DNA of 64,000 bases from Promethearchaeota archaeon. Lineage in GTDB: Archaea; Asgardarchaeota; Lokiarchaeia; Sigyniarchaeales; SOKP01. The notes below the pieces were generated by a model. It was given only the letters and a program-made list of their open reading frames with translations, was not told the DNA's origin and did not search any database. Location: the NCBI GenBank assembly GCA_016839555.1, contig JAEOUA010000007.1:62001-126000 (forward strand). The letters are read 5' to 3'. This document shows, in pieces, positions 53,697 through 62,986 of the stretch; within the stretch, counting starts at the first letter, position 1; each line of letters starts with the position of its first letter. The translations under genes were made by a program, and so were the position numbers.

Positions 53697-55421
53697 ATGG
53701 AATTAGAAAAATCTCCATACACCTCAAAACTTTGGGAAAAAAATTATGATGATCATATAGAACCCGATATGGAAATCAAGGAAAAATCCTTAGCTGATAC
53801 ACTGAGAGATTCTGTAAAAAATTATCCTGATTCTCTTTGCTATGAATTTATGGGGGCTACCGCAACCTACAAAGAATTTGAGAAAAATGTGATTTCTTTT
53901 GCAAACTTTCTTATAAAAAATGGTATGAAAAAAGGAGATACAATAGCGATCAACTTACCTAATTCTCCGCAATTCTTAGTTGCTCTATATGGTGCCTTCT
54001 ATGCGGGATGCGTGGTATCTGGGGTTAATTTCCTCCTTACAGCAAACGAATTAATATACCAACTTTCAGATGCTAATGCTAAAGCAATCTTAACAATGGA
54101 CTCTTTTTATGAAGAGAATGTTCGTAAAGCTTTACTTAGCGGAAAAACAAAAATAGAGATTGTGATTACTACTAATATTTCCGATATGATGGAGTTAAGT
54201 CCAATCAAAAAAGTCTTAGGAAAACTTTTAAAAAAAATACCTACTGGCGAAGTAGAGCCGATTGAAGGTTTAAAATATTTTGAATTTACAGAGATATTGG
54301 AACAATATCCAAATGATAAAGATCCTAAAGTTAAACTCGACCCTAAAAAAGATTTGGCCTTTTTGCAATATACGGGAGGGACTACTGGACCTCCAAAAGG
54401 AGCAATGCTTACTCATTATAATGAGTGGGCTAATATCAATCAAGTGACGGAATGGTGGAAAATTGATGTAGGATATGGTAAAGATATTTTTATTTCAGGC
54501 TTTCCTTTTTTCCATTTAGCGGGAATGTTTATGAACTTAGGAGCAATTGCCTACGCAGGAATGCAATTATTAATTGCTAATCCGAGAGATACCAATCATA
54601 TGGTTAAATTAATTAAAAAATGGAAACCAGACATAATGGTAAATGTCCCCACTCTCTATTTGATGCTGATTGATAATCCAAAATTTAAAGAACTGGATTT
54701 AAGCTCTATTAGAGTATATATCTCTGGAGCAGCACCTTTTCCGCCAGAAAGCATAAAGAAATTCGAGGATATCGTGGGAAAACATAAGCTTCTTGAAGTG
54801 TATGGTATGACAGAGGGCTCTCCCATAGTTACAATGAACTCCTACATAGGAGAAAGAATATTAGGAACTGTTGGGCTTCCTGTATCAAACACGCTTATAA
54901 AAGTTGTTAATGTAGAAAATAAAGAAAAAGCAGTTCCTCTTGGTGAGCCAGGGGAAATTGCCATTAAGGGTCCTCAGATTTTTCAAGGATATTGGAATAA
55001 GCCTAATGAAACGGAAAATGCCCTAAGAGAGGGGTGGTTTTTCTCCGGTGATGTGGGCATTATGGATGATGAAGGATATTTAAAAATTGTAGACCGAACT
55101 AAAGACATGATTATTGTCTCTGGATATAAAGTGTTTAGTGTAGAAGTTGATAATAAAATGGCTAAGCATCCTGCGGTGGACTTGGCATCGGCAATTGGAA
55201 TTCCAGACCCCGACCGACCAGGAAGCGAGAAAGTTAAACTTTATATAAAATTAAAGCAAGGATATAAACCTAGTGAAGAAATCAAAAAAGATATAATGAA
55301 ATTTGCTCAAGAAAATTTAGCTAAATATAAAGTTCCTGAGTCAATTGTTCTGGTTGAGGAAATTCCGTTGACCACAGTGGGGAAAATAGATAAAAAAGCA
55401 TTAAGAGCGCAGGAAGAATAA
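53697..55421 (+). CDS. Acyl-CoA ligase (AMP-forming, medium/long chain type)
   Basis: 574 residues of the ANL superfamily. P-loop YTGGTTGPPKGAM near 225-237, the YGMTEG motif, the GWFFSGDVGIMDDEGYLKIVDRTKDMIIVSGYKVFS block with the hinge, and the C-terminal catalytic Lys in TTVGKIDKKALR. Activates fatty or aryl acids with ATP and CoA. It precedes the acyl-CoA dehydrogenase on the same strand by about 130 bases, so the two may form a fatty-acid oxidation unit. Chain length is not predictable. Confidence 0.93.
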   Translation: MELEKSPYTSKLWEKNYDDHIEPDMEIKEKSLADTLRDSVKNYPDSLCYEFMGATATYKEFEKNVISFANFLIKNGMKKGDTIAINLPNSPQFLVALYGAFYAGCVVSGVNFLLTANELIYQLSDANAKAILTMDSFYEENVRKALLSGKTKIEIVITTNISDMMELSPIKKVLGKLLKKIPTGEVEPIEGLKYFEFTEILEQYPNDKDPKVKLDPKKDLAFLQYTGGTTGPPKGAMLTHYNEWANINQVTEWWKIDVGYGKDIFISGFPFFHLAGMFMNLGAIAYAGMQLLIANPRDTNHMVKLIKKWKPDIMVNVPTLYLMLIDNPKFKELDLSSIRVYISGAAPFPPESIKKFEDIVGKHKLLEVYGMTEGSPIVTMNSYIGERILGTVGLPVSNTLIKVVNVENKEKAVPLGEPGEIAIKGPQIFQGYWNKPNETENALREGWFFSGDVGIMDDEGYLKIVDRTKDMIIVSGYKVFSVEVDNKMAKHPAVDLASAIGIPDPDRPGSEKVKLYIKLKQGYKPSEEIKKDIMKFAQENLAKYKVPESIVLVEEIPLTTVGKIDKKALRAQEE

Positions 55422-55547
55422 TTTTTAATCCTTTTTCTTTTATTTATTAAAATTAGAAATTTAATTTTTATATTTTCTTAACCTTTTTTTTATTATTATT
55501 CTTTTTTTTATTATTATTATTATTTAATTTATAAAGTGGTTGATTAA

Positions 55548-56831
55548 ATGGTTGGAAAACAAGGAAAGGTAGGATGTATTAATGATAAAATTCTAAAGCA
55601 AATGAGCTTGAAAAAACGTTATAATTTCTTGAATATTAACTTAATGAATGTTCTTAGGCCAGAGAATTTTAATTTTTTAAAGGAAACGCAAAAATTTTAT
55701 ATAAAGTTTGAGAAGGAGCATAATATAACACATACCGAGGATTTTTATCAATGGATTCCCGAAATTGGTAAACAAGGGTTAGTTTCAAGAGTAAACAATT
55801 TTGCTGAAATAGGAGTAAATTATCCAGAATATGGTATGACAGCAGAATTTATGAGAATATTAGCTACGGATTTTTTTGATCCACAACTTACCATGGGAAT
55901 GGGTGCTACTGTATTAGCTATAAATCCATTGCTACTTCATCATCAGAATGTAGATATTCGATTAAAAGTCATGAAAGAATTAGTAGTTGGGGAAAAAATA
56001 GGTTGTATATGTATCACAGAACCAGAAAGAGGATCTGATGCAGTGCATATGCTCACTACATGTGAACAGCAAGCAGATGGTAGTTTTCTTATAAATGGGC
56101 AAAAAATTTTTCAAACTAATGGAAGTAAAGCAGATTGGGCAGTAGTTTATGCGGTATCAGAAAAAAATAATGGAAACACAATGGGGCAATTCTTAGTGGA
56201 TACTTCTTGGGATGGCTGGCATTCAGAAAGAGTCAATATACCATGGACACCCCGAATATATATTGGAAAAGAGACTTTTACTGATTTACACGTTCCCAAA
56301 GAATATGTATTAGGAAATCCTGGGCAAGGAAAGGAACATCTTTTTGAAGGATTAAATTTAGAAAGATTGGGAATAGTATTTTTAAATTTAGCGGAAGCTT
56401 GGAACGCTTTATCTCATGCGGTGATATATCTTAATTTAAGAGAGCAATTCGATGAACCAGTGTTAAAATATCAGGGTGTTGGGTTTCCATTAACAAATCT
56501 GTGGGCAAAAACTATGAATTTAACGCTTGCAGCATTGCATATCAGTCAAATTGTAGATAGAGAAATGGGAGAACATAAAGGTACTCTTCCGAAGCAACTT
56601 AACTTAGCCTTGGGAGTAAATGCTTCTCAATTAAAATCTCAGAGTGCTAAATTATCAGAGCGGGTATGCTATGAATGTGCTAATCTAATGGGTGGTGCTG
56701 GGGCTTGCGATAATACATTAATGGAAGATTTATTAGGCATCTCTCGGATACAGGAAATGGGAGGAGGTACCAGACAAATACAGCAATATATAATGTCTTT
56801 TTCTCTACGGAAAATATTTAAGATGTTGTAA
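55548..56831 (+). CDS. Acyl-CoA dehydrogenase family protein
   Basis: 427 residues. FAD-binding block CICITEPERGSDAVHMLTTC, the INGQKIFQTNGSKADWAVVYAV strand, the mid-domain WTPRIYIGKETFTDLHVPKEYVLGNPGQG, and the C-terminal helical domain with GVGFPLTNLWAK, LMGGAGACDNTLMEDLLGISRIQEMGGGTRQIQ. The catalytic Glu of classical enzymes is expected in the GGxG region; the exact residue cannot be fixed. About 40 N-terminal residues precede the first conserved helix, so a later start is possible. It would oxidise the acyl-CoA made by the preceding ligase. ETF is not in the window. Confidence 0.92.
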   Translation: MVGKQGKVGCINDKILKQMSLKKRYNFLNINLMNVLRPENFNFLKETQKFYIKFEKEHNITHTEDFYQWIPEIGKQGLVSRVNNFAEIGVNYPEYGMTAEFMRILATDFFDPQLTMGMGATVLAINPLLLHHQNVDIRLKVMKELVVGEKIGCICITEPERGSDAVHMLTTCEQQADGSFLINGQKIFQTNGSKADWAVVYAVSEKNNGNTMGQFLVDTSWDGWHSERVNIPWTPRIYIGKETFTDLHVPKEYVLGNPGQGKEHLFEGLNLERLGIVFLNLAEAWNALSHAVIYLNLREQFDEPVLKYQGVGFPLTNLWAKTMNLTLAALHISQIVDREMGEHKGTLPKQLNLALGVNASQLKSQSAKLSERVCYECANLMGGAGACDNTLMEDLLGISRIQEMGGGTRQIQQYIMSFSLRKIFKML

Positions 56832-57104
56832 ACACACTGTTTTAGAACACAGCTTAATAATAAATAAAAGCTTTTTTTTTTAACTTTTAAATCTTATAAT
56901 AAAAGATACCATATTCCATCTTCATAGGATTAATCAATAAAAAAAAATAGCTTAATTTAGATTAATTAGTTAATCCTTTTATTATATTATTATTACAAAA
57001 TTTTAATTTAAAATAGCTGAATGTTATTAAATTAAATATACTAATTAAAAAAAGTCTGATCTATTCAAAACAATCAATAAGCTAAGTAAGGATGATATTA
57101 AAAA
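56832..57104. other. AT-rich region upstream of vapBC
   Basis: About 270 bases, low complexity, with A/T runs after the dehydrogenase stop and an AAGTAAGGATGAT element near 57085 that resembles the flank of the operator at 57105. No gene is seen. Confidence 0.35.
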
Positions 57105-57125
57105 AGTAAGATTTATATTCTTACT
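57105..57125. promoter_or_regulatory. VapB operator overlapping TATA box
   Basis: Perfect inverted repeat AGTAAGA, TTTATAT, TCTTACT. The central TTTATAT is a good archaeal TATA box 31 bases before the vapB ATG, so a repressor bound to the palindrome would block TBP. AbrB-type antitoxins usually bind their own promoter, which makes VapB the likely ligand. Confidence 0.6.
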
Positions 57126-57148
57126 TATCATAAATAATATGAAAAATA

Positions 57149-57388
57149 ATGGAAATTAAAACTAGCAAACTCTCTACTAAAGGTCAAATAACTATTCCTA
57201 AAGAATTTAGGGATAAACTACATCTTCGCGCTGGAGATGAATTAATAATCTATTTTAAAGATGGTGAAATTATAATTAAACCTAAACCAACTCACTTAGG
57301 TATGCTACGAGGATTACTAAGAGAAGATATTAATCTAGAAAAAGCAGAGGAGTTTATTCAATCTGAAAGAAAAAAGTGGAGAGTTTGA
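57149..57388 (+). CDS. vapB: AbrB-type antitoxin VapB
   Basis: 79 residues with the AbrB/SpoVT swapped-hairpin pattern at 3-50: KTSKLSTKGQITIPKEFRDKL, LRAGDELIIYFKDGEIIIKP. The tail after residue 52 (LRGLLREDINLEKAEEFIQSERKKW) is the toxin-binding part. It neutralises the PIN toxin and represses its own promoter. It ends one base before the toxin gene. The start matches the family N-terminus and lies 24 bases after the operator. Confidence 0.92.
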   Translation: MEIKTSKLSTKGQITIPKEFRDKLHLRAGDELIIYFKDGEIIIKPKPTHLGMLRGLLREDINLEKAEEFIQSERKKWRV

Positions 57389-57389
57389 A

Positions 57390-57794
57390 GTGGAATCTTA
57401 TATCGTTGATACAGTTGCCTTTTTAGCTTACTTGGCAGATAAACTCCCTTCTAACGCAGATATTCTTTTCAAAAAAGCAGAAAAACAAAAAGTAAAATTT
57501 TACTTACCTTCAATTGTTTTTGGTGAAACTCTTTATACAATTTATAAAGGAAAAGATATTTTTGGAAAAAATATACCTATAGAAAAAATAGATTTAATTT
57601 TTCAAATATTAAAAAATGAAGAAACATTAGAATTAGTAAATTTAAATTTAGAAGCATGGCGGATTTTTCATACATTAGAAGTGCCAGAACTGCATGATCG
57701 AATGGTTGTTGCAACTCATCATTATTTCAATACTAAAGCAATTATAACAAATGACCCCGAAATTTCTAAAATAGCGGATTCTATCTGGGAATAA
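57390..57794 (+). CDS. vapC: PIN-domain ribonuclease toxin VapC
   Basis: 134 residues. Acidic PIN residues visible: Asp7 in YIVDTVAFLAYL, Glu46 in FGETLYTIY, Asp98 or nearby in ELHDRMVVATHHYF, and Asp116-118 in IITNDPEIS. PIN toxins cut RNA, often tRNA or rRNA, in a Mg2+-dependent manner. It is translated from a GTG directly after vapB, one base apart. The pair may be an addiction module or a stress responder. Confidence 0.92.
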   Translation: MESYIVDTVAFLAYLADKLPSNADILFKKAEKQKVKFYLPSIVFGETLYTIYKGKDIFGKNIPIEKIDLIFQILKNEETLELVNLNLEAWRIFHTLEVPELHDRMVVATHHYFNTKAIITNDPEISKIADSIWE

Positions 57795-57851
57795 TATAAA
57801 TTAGAAAAAATAAAATCTTACAAGTTAAAAAAAGATCTAAAATCTTTATTT

Positions 57852-58703
57852 TTAAGATTTTAAAAAGTCAATAATATGTTTATTGATAATCGATGGAAAT
57901 TCTAATACAGACTGATGTCCGGCATTCTCAATTACAACCATTTTACTGTTTGGAAGGAGTTCATGTATTTTTTCATTCATCGTCAAAGGACAACTTTTAT
58001 CTTTTTCAGCAGCTATTACAAGTACTTCAATTTGTACAGTAGGCAATTTTTCATATACATTATGAGTTGCGAGGGCTTCTGCTTGATGGATAATATCCTT
58101 CTTAGTAGGTCCATATTCTGTCTTTTCCTTTACAAGGTCTTTAACTGACCATATTCCATGGAATTTTTTATCGGGATTTTCCACCATTTCCTTATAAAAT
58201 TTTCTCGTATAGCTTCCTTTAGCACCCTTAAGGAAATTGTTCAAAGGGTCTTTTTTCCGAAGTTCTAAATTATTGACCGCATTTTCACGATACATTTTTA
58301 CTCCTTGTTCATTTGGAATTCCAGGAGGGGTCATTCCTGGAATGGTATTAATTAATATTGCTTTTTTAACTTTTTCTGGAAAATAAATTAAGAAGTTCTG
58401 GACAATCATCCCTCCCAAAGAATGACCTATAATATGTGTTTTCTTGATTCCTAAAACATCCAATAAACCGGCAATATCGGAAGCGTATATTTTCATTGAA
58501 TAATTCCCCTCCGGTCTATCACTTTTACCCGCCCCTCGATTGTCTAATCGAATAACTTTAAAATATTTTGATAATTCGCCTACTTGAGCACGCCAATGTT
58601 CCTTTCTGTCACTAAACCCATGAACTAATACGACGGGCTCCCCTTCTCCATGTATATCATAGCAAAGTTTTATTCCATTTACTTCAGCAAATAAATCTGT
58701 CAT
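57852..58703 (-). CDS. Alpha/beta hydrolase
   Basis: 283 residues. VVLVHGFSDRKEHW (oxyanion), LDNRGAGKSDRP, the nucleophile elbow GHSLGGM with Ser near 97, a cap of about 70 residues, the acid in VLVIAAEKDKSCP and the closing His in NAGHQSV. Such enzymes hydrolyse esters, lactones or carbon-carbon bonds. It is divergent from the cupin gene at 58766 with about 60 bases between. Specificity unknown. Confidence 0.92.
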   Translation of the reverse strand: MTDLFAEVNGIKLCYDIHGEGEPVVLVHGFSDRKEHWRAQVGELSKYFKVIRLDNRGAGKSDRPEGNYSMKIYASDIAGLLDVLGIKKTHIIGHSLGGMIVQNFLIYFPEKVKKAILINTIPGMTPPGIPNEQGVKMYRENAVNNLELRKKDPLNNFLKGAKGSYTRKFYKEMVENPDKKFHGIWSVKDLVKEKTEYGPTKKDIIHQAEALATHNVYEKLPTVQIEVLVIAAEKDKSCPLTMNEKIHELLPNSKMVVIENAGHQSVLEFPSIINKHIIDFLKS

Positions 58704-58765
58704 ATAATCTTCATTTTATTTAATAATATATAAAAATTTGTATAAAATCATTATTTATACTTATT

Positions 58766-59110
58766 ATGATTAAAAAAAGCTATAAAGATGTGAAAAAAGA
58801 AAGAGTCACAAAAGCAAATTCAACGAAAACATCTGTGAGATGGTTAATCACTGAAGAGGATGGACCCACTCATTTCGCTACAAGGCGGTTTGAAATAGAA
58901 CCTGGTGGACAAATTGGTATTCATAATCATGATGAAGAGCATCATATCTATGTATTAGATGGACAAGCAGAATTTATTAATGGAATAGGAAACTCGATCA
59001 TTGCTATAAAAGATGACATAATTTACATACCTCCAAATGAAGATCACGGGATAAGAAACAATAATGATGAGCCTTTTATATTCATTTGCATAATTCCATA
59101 CTTAAAATAA
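58766..59110 (+). CDS. Small cupin protein
   Basis: 114 residues with one cupin domain: IEPGGQIGIHNHDEEHHIYVLDGQAEF, in which His-x-His and the Glu supply the metal site, and IYIPPNEDHGI with the last His. About 25 residues precede the barrel. It may bind a metal ion and a small ligand or act as an isomerase or dioxygenase. Neighbours are a hydrolase and a crotonase; no operon is clear. Confidence 0.85.
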   Translation: MIKKSYKDVKKERVTKANSTKTSVRWLITEEDGPTHFATRRFEIEPGGQIGIHNHDEEHHIYVLDGQAEFINGIGNSIIAIKDDIIYIPPNEDHGIRNNNDEPFIFICIIPYLK

Positions 59111-59236
59111 AAATAAAATTATTATTTTTTAAATTTCTCTGAAAATAATAGAAATAATTAAAAAGATAATCATTTAATAGAATATTATAATTGAAAAAAT
59201 CATCAAATAAAGAAACAATAGAAAGAAGGTAATATA

Positions 59237-60058
59237 ATGAATATTTCTGAGATTAAAGATATTAAATATAAGAAAGAGGAAAATGGGGTATGTACTCTTA
59301 CTATTGATGTACCTAAGAGAAAGAACGCAATGTCATTTGTCACTTTTTTAGAAATAGAAACTGTATTAGAGGATATGCAGAAAGATGATAATGCAAAAGT
59401 ATTAATTATTACGGGAGCAAAAGAAGCAAATGCTTTCTCTAGTGGAGGATATTTCAATATGAATATTTATCCCTCTCTGCCTCCTGAAATTTTGAAAGAA
59501 ATTGATCTTACCGATATTGCAATTAAGCGATTATGTCTGAAATTCTGGAAATTCTCAAAACCCGTAATTGCAGCTATAAATGGTTTAGCTGTTGGTGCAG
59601 GATTTACAATGCCACTTTCCTGTGCAGACCTAATCTATATGGCAGAAGATGCATATATTGGCTTTTATTTCATTCGAAGAGGAGTGATGGCAGAATTTGC
59701 TTCTGATTTTCTCCTTCCATTTTATCTTGGATTTCAAAAAGCAAAAGAGTTATTGTATTTTGGAAAAAAGATATCTGCAGAGCAGGCTTTAGAATTAGGC
59801 TTAATTAATGAGGTGGTAAAACCCGAGGCATTAATGGATTATGTTAGAGAAAAGGCAATGCAATTAATTCCACCGAAAGCGCCAAGTTTATCAATAAAAT
59901 ACATAAAAAAAACCATGCATGATTATTTTAGTGATATTCTTTCAAGAACACTAGATTTGGAAAATGAAGGTTTAAGGAAGCTTCTGACCACTCATGATTT
60001 TCGTGAATCCTTAAAGTCTTTAGTGACAAAAAAAGAGCCTCAGTTTAAAGGAAAATAA
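59237..60058 (+). CDS. Crotonase-family protein, paralogue of 36454
   Basis: 273 residues. The first oxyanion segment reads ANAFSSGGYFNMN, the second INGLAVGAGFTMPLSCADLIYMAEDAY. As in the 36454 protein, the first catalytic Glu of enoyl-CoA hydratase is replaced (Thr), but the second region has FIRRGVMAEFAS, with a Glu. The shared AKxANAFSSGGYF phrase shows that the two are paralogues. Activity is probably not simple hydration; isomerase-like chemistry on a single Glu is possible. It begins after AAAGAAGGTAATATA, a fair ribosome binding site, and precedes pyrG. Confidence 0.88.
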   Translation: MNISEIKDIKYKKEENGVCTLTIDVPKRKNAMSFVTFLEIETVLEDMQKDDNAKVLIITGAKEANAFSSGGYFNMNIYPSLPPEILKEIDLTDIAIKRLCLKFWKFSKPVIAAINGLAVGAGFTMPLSCADLIYMAEDAYIGFYFIRRGVMAEFASDFLLPFYLGFQKAKELLYFGKKISAEQALELGLINEVVKPEALMDYVREKAMQLIPPKAPSLSIKYIKKTMHDYFSDILSRTLDLENEGLRKLLTTHDFRESLKSLVTKKEPQFKGK

Positions 60059-60171
60059 GAAATCAACCTATTATTAAATAATCATAATAATCTTTATTTT
60101 TAATAGATTCATATATTTGAATTATAATTCTTTTTTCGATAGATGTATCATATAGTATTTAGAAAAAACCT

Positions 60172-61854
60172 ATGAATGAGAAAGCAAAATTCATATTTTG
60201 TACGGGCGGTGTAATGTCAGGCATAGGAAAAGGAGTAGCCACCGCAAGTATAGGTAAAATCCTACAATTTAGAGGATTTAATATTTCTGTTGTTAAAATC
60301 GACCCTTATTTAAATGTAGATCCTGGAACTCTTAACCCTTTAGAGCATGGGGAATGTTTTATTACGGAGGATGTATGGGATTTCAGACCCGTTCCTGATT
60401 CAGATGAAAGAGTTTATAGAATAAGTGAAATTGACCAAGATTTCGGAACTTATGAGAGATTTCTGGGCATCACCATTCACCCTTCAAATAATATTACTTC
60501 CGGTCAGATATATTTATCAACCATTCTAAGAGAACGAAAAGGGCGGTTTCTTGGAAGAACCGTTCAGTTAATACCACATGTTACGGATATGATTAAAAGT
60601 CGATTATCTGAAATTGCTCAAAAGGAAGACTTGGATGTTCTTTTAGTAGAATGCGGAGGTACAGTAGGTGATTTAGAGTCAAGTATATTTTTAGAAAGCT
60701 TTCGACAACTGCGATTAGAATTGCCAAAAAATAAAACCGCATTTGTTCACGTCACCCTTGTTCCATATTCCAAAGCAGTTGGTCAACAAAAATCGAAACC
60801 GACTCAACATTCAGTTAAAATGCTGCAAAGCGCTGGACTCCAGCCAGATATTATTATTGGAAGGAGTGAAAAGCCATTAGAAGAAGATATCAGAAATAAA
60901 ATCTCCTTATTTTCAAATGTTCCAAAAGAAGCAGTTATTTCAAATCCAGATTTAGAAAATATATATGAGTTACCTTTATTATTTGAAGAACAAAATCTGG
61001 GGGATCTATTATGCGAAATATTAGATCTAAAAGCAAAATTAGTGTCTTATAGTGAAATTACCAATTTTTCTGAATGGAAAAAGACTGTCAAATTATTTAA
61101 TGAAGCAGTTAAGCCAGTTAAAATTGGGATGCCTGGGAAATATTTCAATATTACAGATTCCTATATCTCGATAAATGATGCATTAGAACATGCCGCGGTC
61201 CATCAAGGTTATAAAACAGACCTTAAAATGATTAATATTGATGAAACTACTAATATAAGCGAAGAATTAAAAGATTGCGATGGGATTCTACTTACACCCG
61301 GATTTGGAGAGAGAGCAGTAGAGGGTATGATTAGTGCTGCTGAATACGCGATGGAAAATAAAATACCTTTCCTTGGTATTTGCTTTGGGGCTCAATTGTT
61401 TTGGATTGCTTTTTGTAGAAAATATTTAGGATTAGAGGCAGCAAACTCTACAGAAATCAACAAAGATACTCCTTATCCAGTCGTGGATTTATTAGAAAGT
61501 CAAAAACATGTGACTGAAAAAGGAGGCACAATGAGATTAGGCGGATTAGATGTATATTTACGAGAAAATACAAAATTATTTGAGGCTTATGGAGAAAAAA
61601 TCATTAGGGAACGATTTCGTCATAGATATCATATCAATTCTAACTATATTAACGAAGAAGCCAGGGAAAAAGGAATGATTGTTTCCAGTACTGATGAGAC
61701 AGGAAAAATTATCAATAGTATTGAGCTTAATCGTCCCGATCACTGGATGGTAGGCACGCAATTTCATCCAGAATTTAAATCTGCTCCTTTTAAACCTTCT
61801 CCGGTATATTCAGCGTTCATTAAAGAAGCAATAAAATATAAAAATAATAAATAA
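60172..61854 (+). CDS. pyrG: CTP synthase
   Basis: 560 residues. Amidoligase domain: FCTGGVMSGIGKGVATASIGKIL (P-loop), KIDPYLNVDPGTLNPLEHGE, QLIPHVTDMIKSRL. Glutaminase domain: PGFGERAVEGMI, FLGICFGAQLF with the nucleophile Cys (the usual CLGMQ reads CFGAQ), and GTQFHPEFKS with the His-x-Glu of the triad. It makes CTP from UTP, ATP and glutamine. It is a single-copy core gene that supports the window being chromosomal. Start ATG agrees with the family. Confidence 0.97.
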   Translation: MNEKAKFIFCTGGVMSGIGKGVATASIGKILQFRGFNISVVKIDPYLNVDPGTLNPLEHGECFITEDVWDFRPVPDSDERVYRISEIDQDFGTYERFLGITIHPSNNITSGQIYLSTILRERKGRFLGRTVQLIPHVTDMIKSRLSEIAQKEDLDVLLVECGGTVGDLESSIFLESFRQLRLELPKNKTAFVHVTLVPYSKAVGQQKSKPTQHSVKMLQSAGLQPDIIIGRSEKPLEEDIRNKISLFSNVPKEAVISNPDLENIYELPLLFEEQNLGDLLCEILDLKAKLVSYSEITNFSEWKKTVKLFNEAVKPVKIGMPGKYFNITDSYISINDALEHAAVHQGYKTDLKMINIDETTNISEELKDCDGILLTPGFGERAVEGMISAAEYAMENKIPFLGICFGAQLFWIAFCRKYLGLEAANSTEINKDTPYPVVDLLESQKHVTEKGGTMRLGGLDVYLRENTKLFEAYGEKIIRERFRHRYHINSNYINEEAREKGMIVSSTDETGKIINSIELNRPDHWMVGTQFHPEFKSAPFKPSPVYSAFIKEAIKYKNNK

Positions 61855-61980
61855 AAAGAATTCTTCTTCTAAAAATCGTGAAAAAGACTTTTTATAAAAC
61901 TATTAAACTAATAATCCTTGAGAAAGTCTTTAGTAGAATTATAACATGATAGAAGGCTTTAATCAATACTTTAGTGATAA

Positions 61981-62949
61981 ATGATGATTCCATTAAATGT
62001 AAAAAAGCAAATTATAAGTGAATTCGCTAAAAATAAAAAATTAACACTTGCTCAAAAAGAAAGATTACTTTTTTTAATCGCTATGACCCGAGTATCTTAT
62101 GAAATTGGGGAGCACTTTTCTAAATATATTAAAAAAAACCGCGTGGATATTCAAGCTTTTTTACATAATTTAGATTCTGAAAGTAAAAATGAAGTAAAAA
62201 TTATATTAAAAGATCTTGAATATATGAATACTTTTACAGTAATAGACACAATAAAAAGAATTTTTAACAGAGTGGATGAAATCATGGAGCATATAAACGA
62301 TATAGAAGTCATTAAAAAAAAATATGTCTTATCAATGGATTTTTATCAAGAATCCGTTTTTAAATTTAAACATGGATTAAAATTTTTACCACATGATCGT
62401 ATAAGATCTTTAGAGGATAAAGACTTTCTCGATTGTGGAGCTTTTGTTGGTGAGTCAGCTTTGATGTTTGAAAGGGATTATCACCCAAAGAAAATTTATT
62501 CCTTTGAACCACTGCTAGATAATTATACTTTGCTCCTAGATACTATAAAAATAAATAATTTAAATAAAGTTATTCCTATTAATAAGGGTGTAGGGAAAAA
62601 GAGTGGTACTGCGTATATCTGTGCTCAAGGCTCTGCTTCATATATATCTGATAAAAATGGGGATGTTAAAATAGAACTTATATCAATTGATGAATTTACA
62701 ATTGAAAGGAATCTTTCTGTTGGATTAATAAAATTAGATGTTGAAGGCTATGAATTTGCCGCATTAGAAGGAGCAAAAAAGACAATAGAAAAATTTAAGC
62801 CAGTATTATTAATTGGTATATATCATAATCCAGAGGAATTTTTTGGTACCATACGATATATTCAATCCATACTGTCAAGTTATAGGTTTAGAATTAAGCA
62901 CTTGGTTGATCTTGTACCGCTAAATGAGACCTATCTCATCGCTTGGTAA
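61981..62949 (+). CDS. FkbM-family methyltransferase
   Basis: 322 residues. The first 140 are helical and not recognised. From about 145 an FkbM SAM-dependent fold is visible: FLDCGAFVGESALMF (SAM motif), KIYSFEPLLDNYTLL, IELISIDEF, GLIKLDVEGYEFAALEGAKKTIEKFKPVLLIGIYHN. FkbM enzymes O-methylate sugars or polyketides. Its N-terminal extension is unusual and may recognise a glycan or lipid. Two ATG codons start the gene; either may be used. It faces the LRR protein. Confidence 0.85.
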   Translation: MMIPLNVKKQIISEFAKNKKLTLAQKERLLFLIAMTRVSYEIGEHFSKYIKKNRVDIQAFLHNLDSESKNEVKIILKDLEYMNTFTVIDTIKRIFNRVDEIMEHINDIEVIKKKYVLSMDFYQESVFKFKHGLKFLPHDRIRSLEDKDFLDCGAFVGESALMFERDYHPKKIYSFEPLLDNYTLLLDTIKINNLNKVIPINKGVGKKSGTAYICAQGSASYISDKNGDVKIELISIDEFTIERNLSVGLIKLDVEGYEFAALEGAKKTIEKFKPVLLIGIYHNPEEFFGTIRYIQSILSSYRFRIKHLVDLVPLNETYLIAW

Positions 62950-62986
62950 AATTTATCGTATAAGCTTAATAATCACCAAAATTAAT

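Noticed and set aside
55490..55527. TTATTATTATT and T-run microsatellite
   Set aside because: Ordinary low-complexity AT DNA before a gene; no sign of function.
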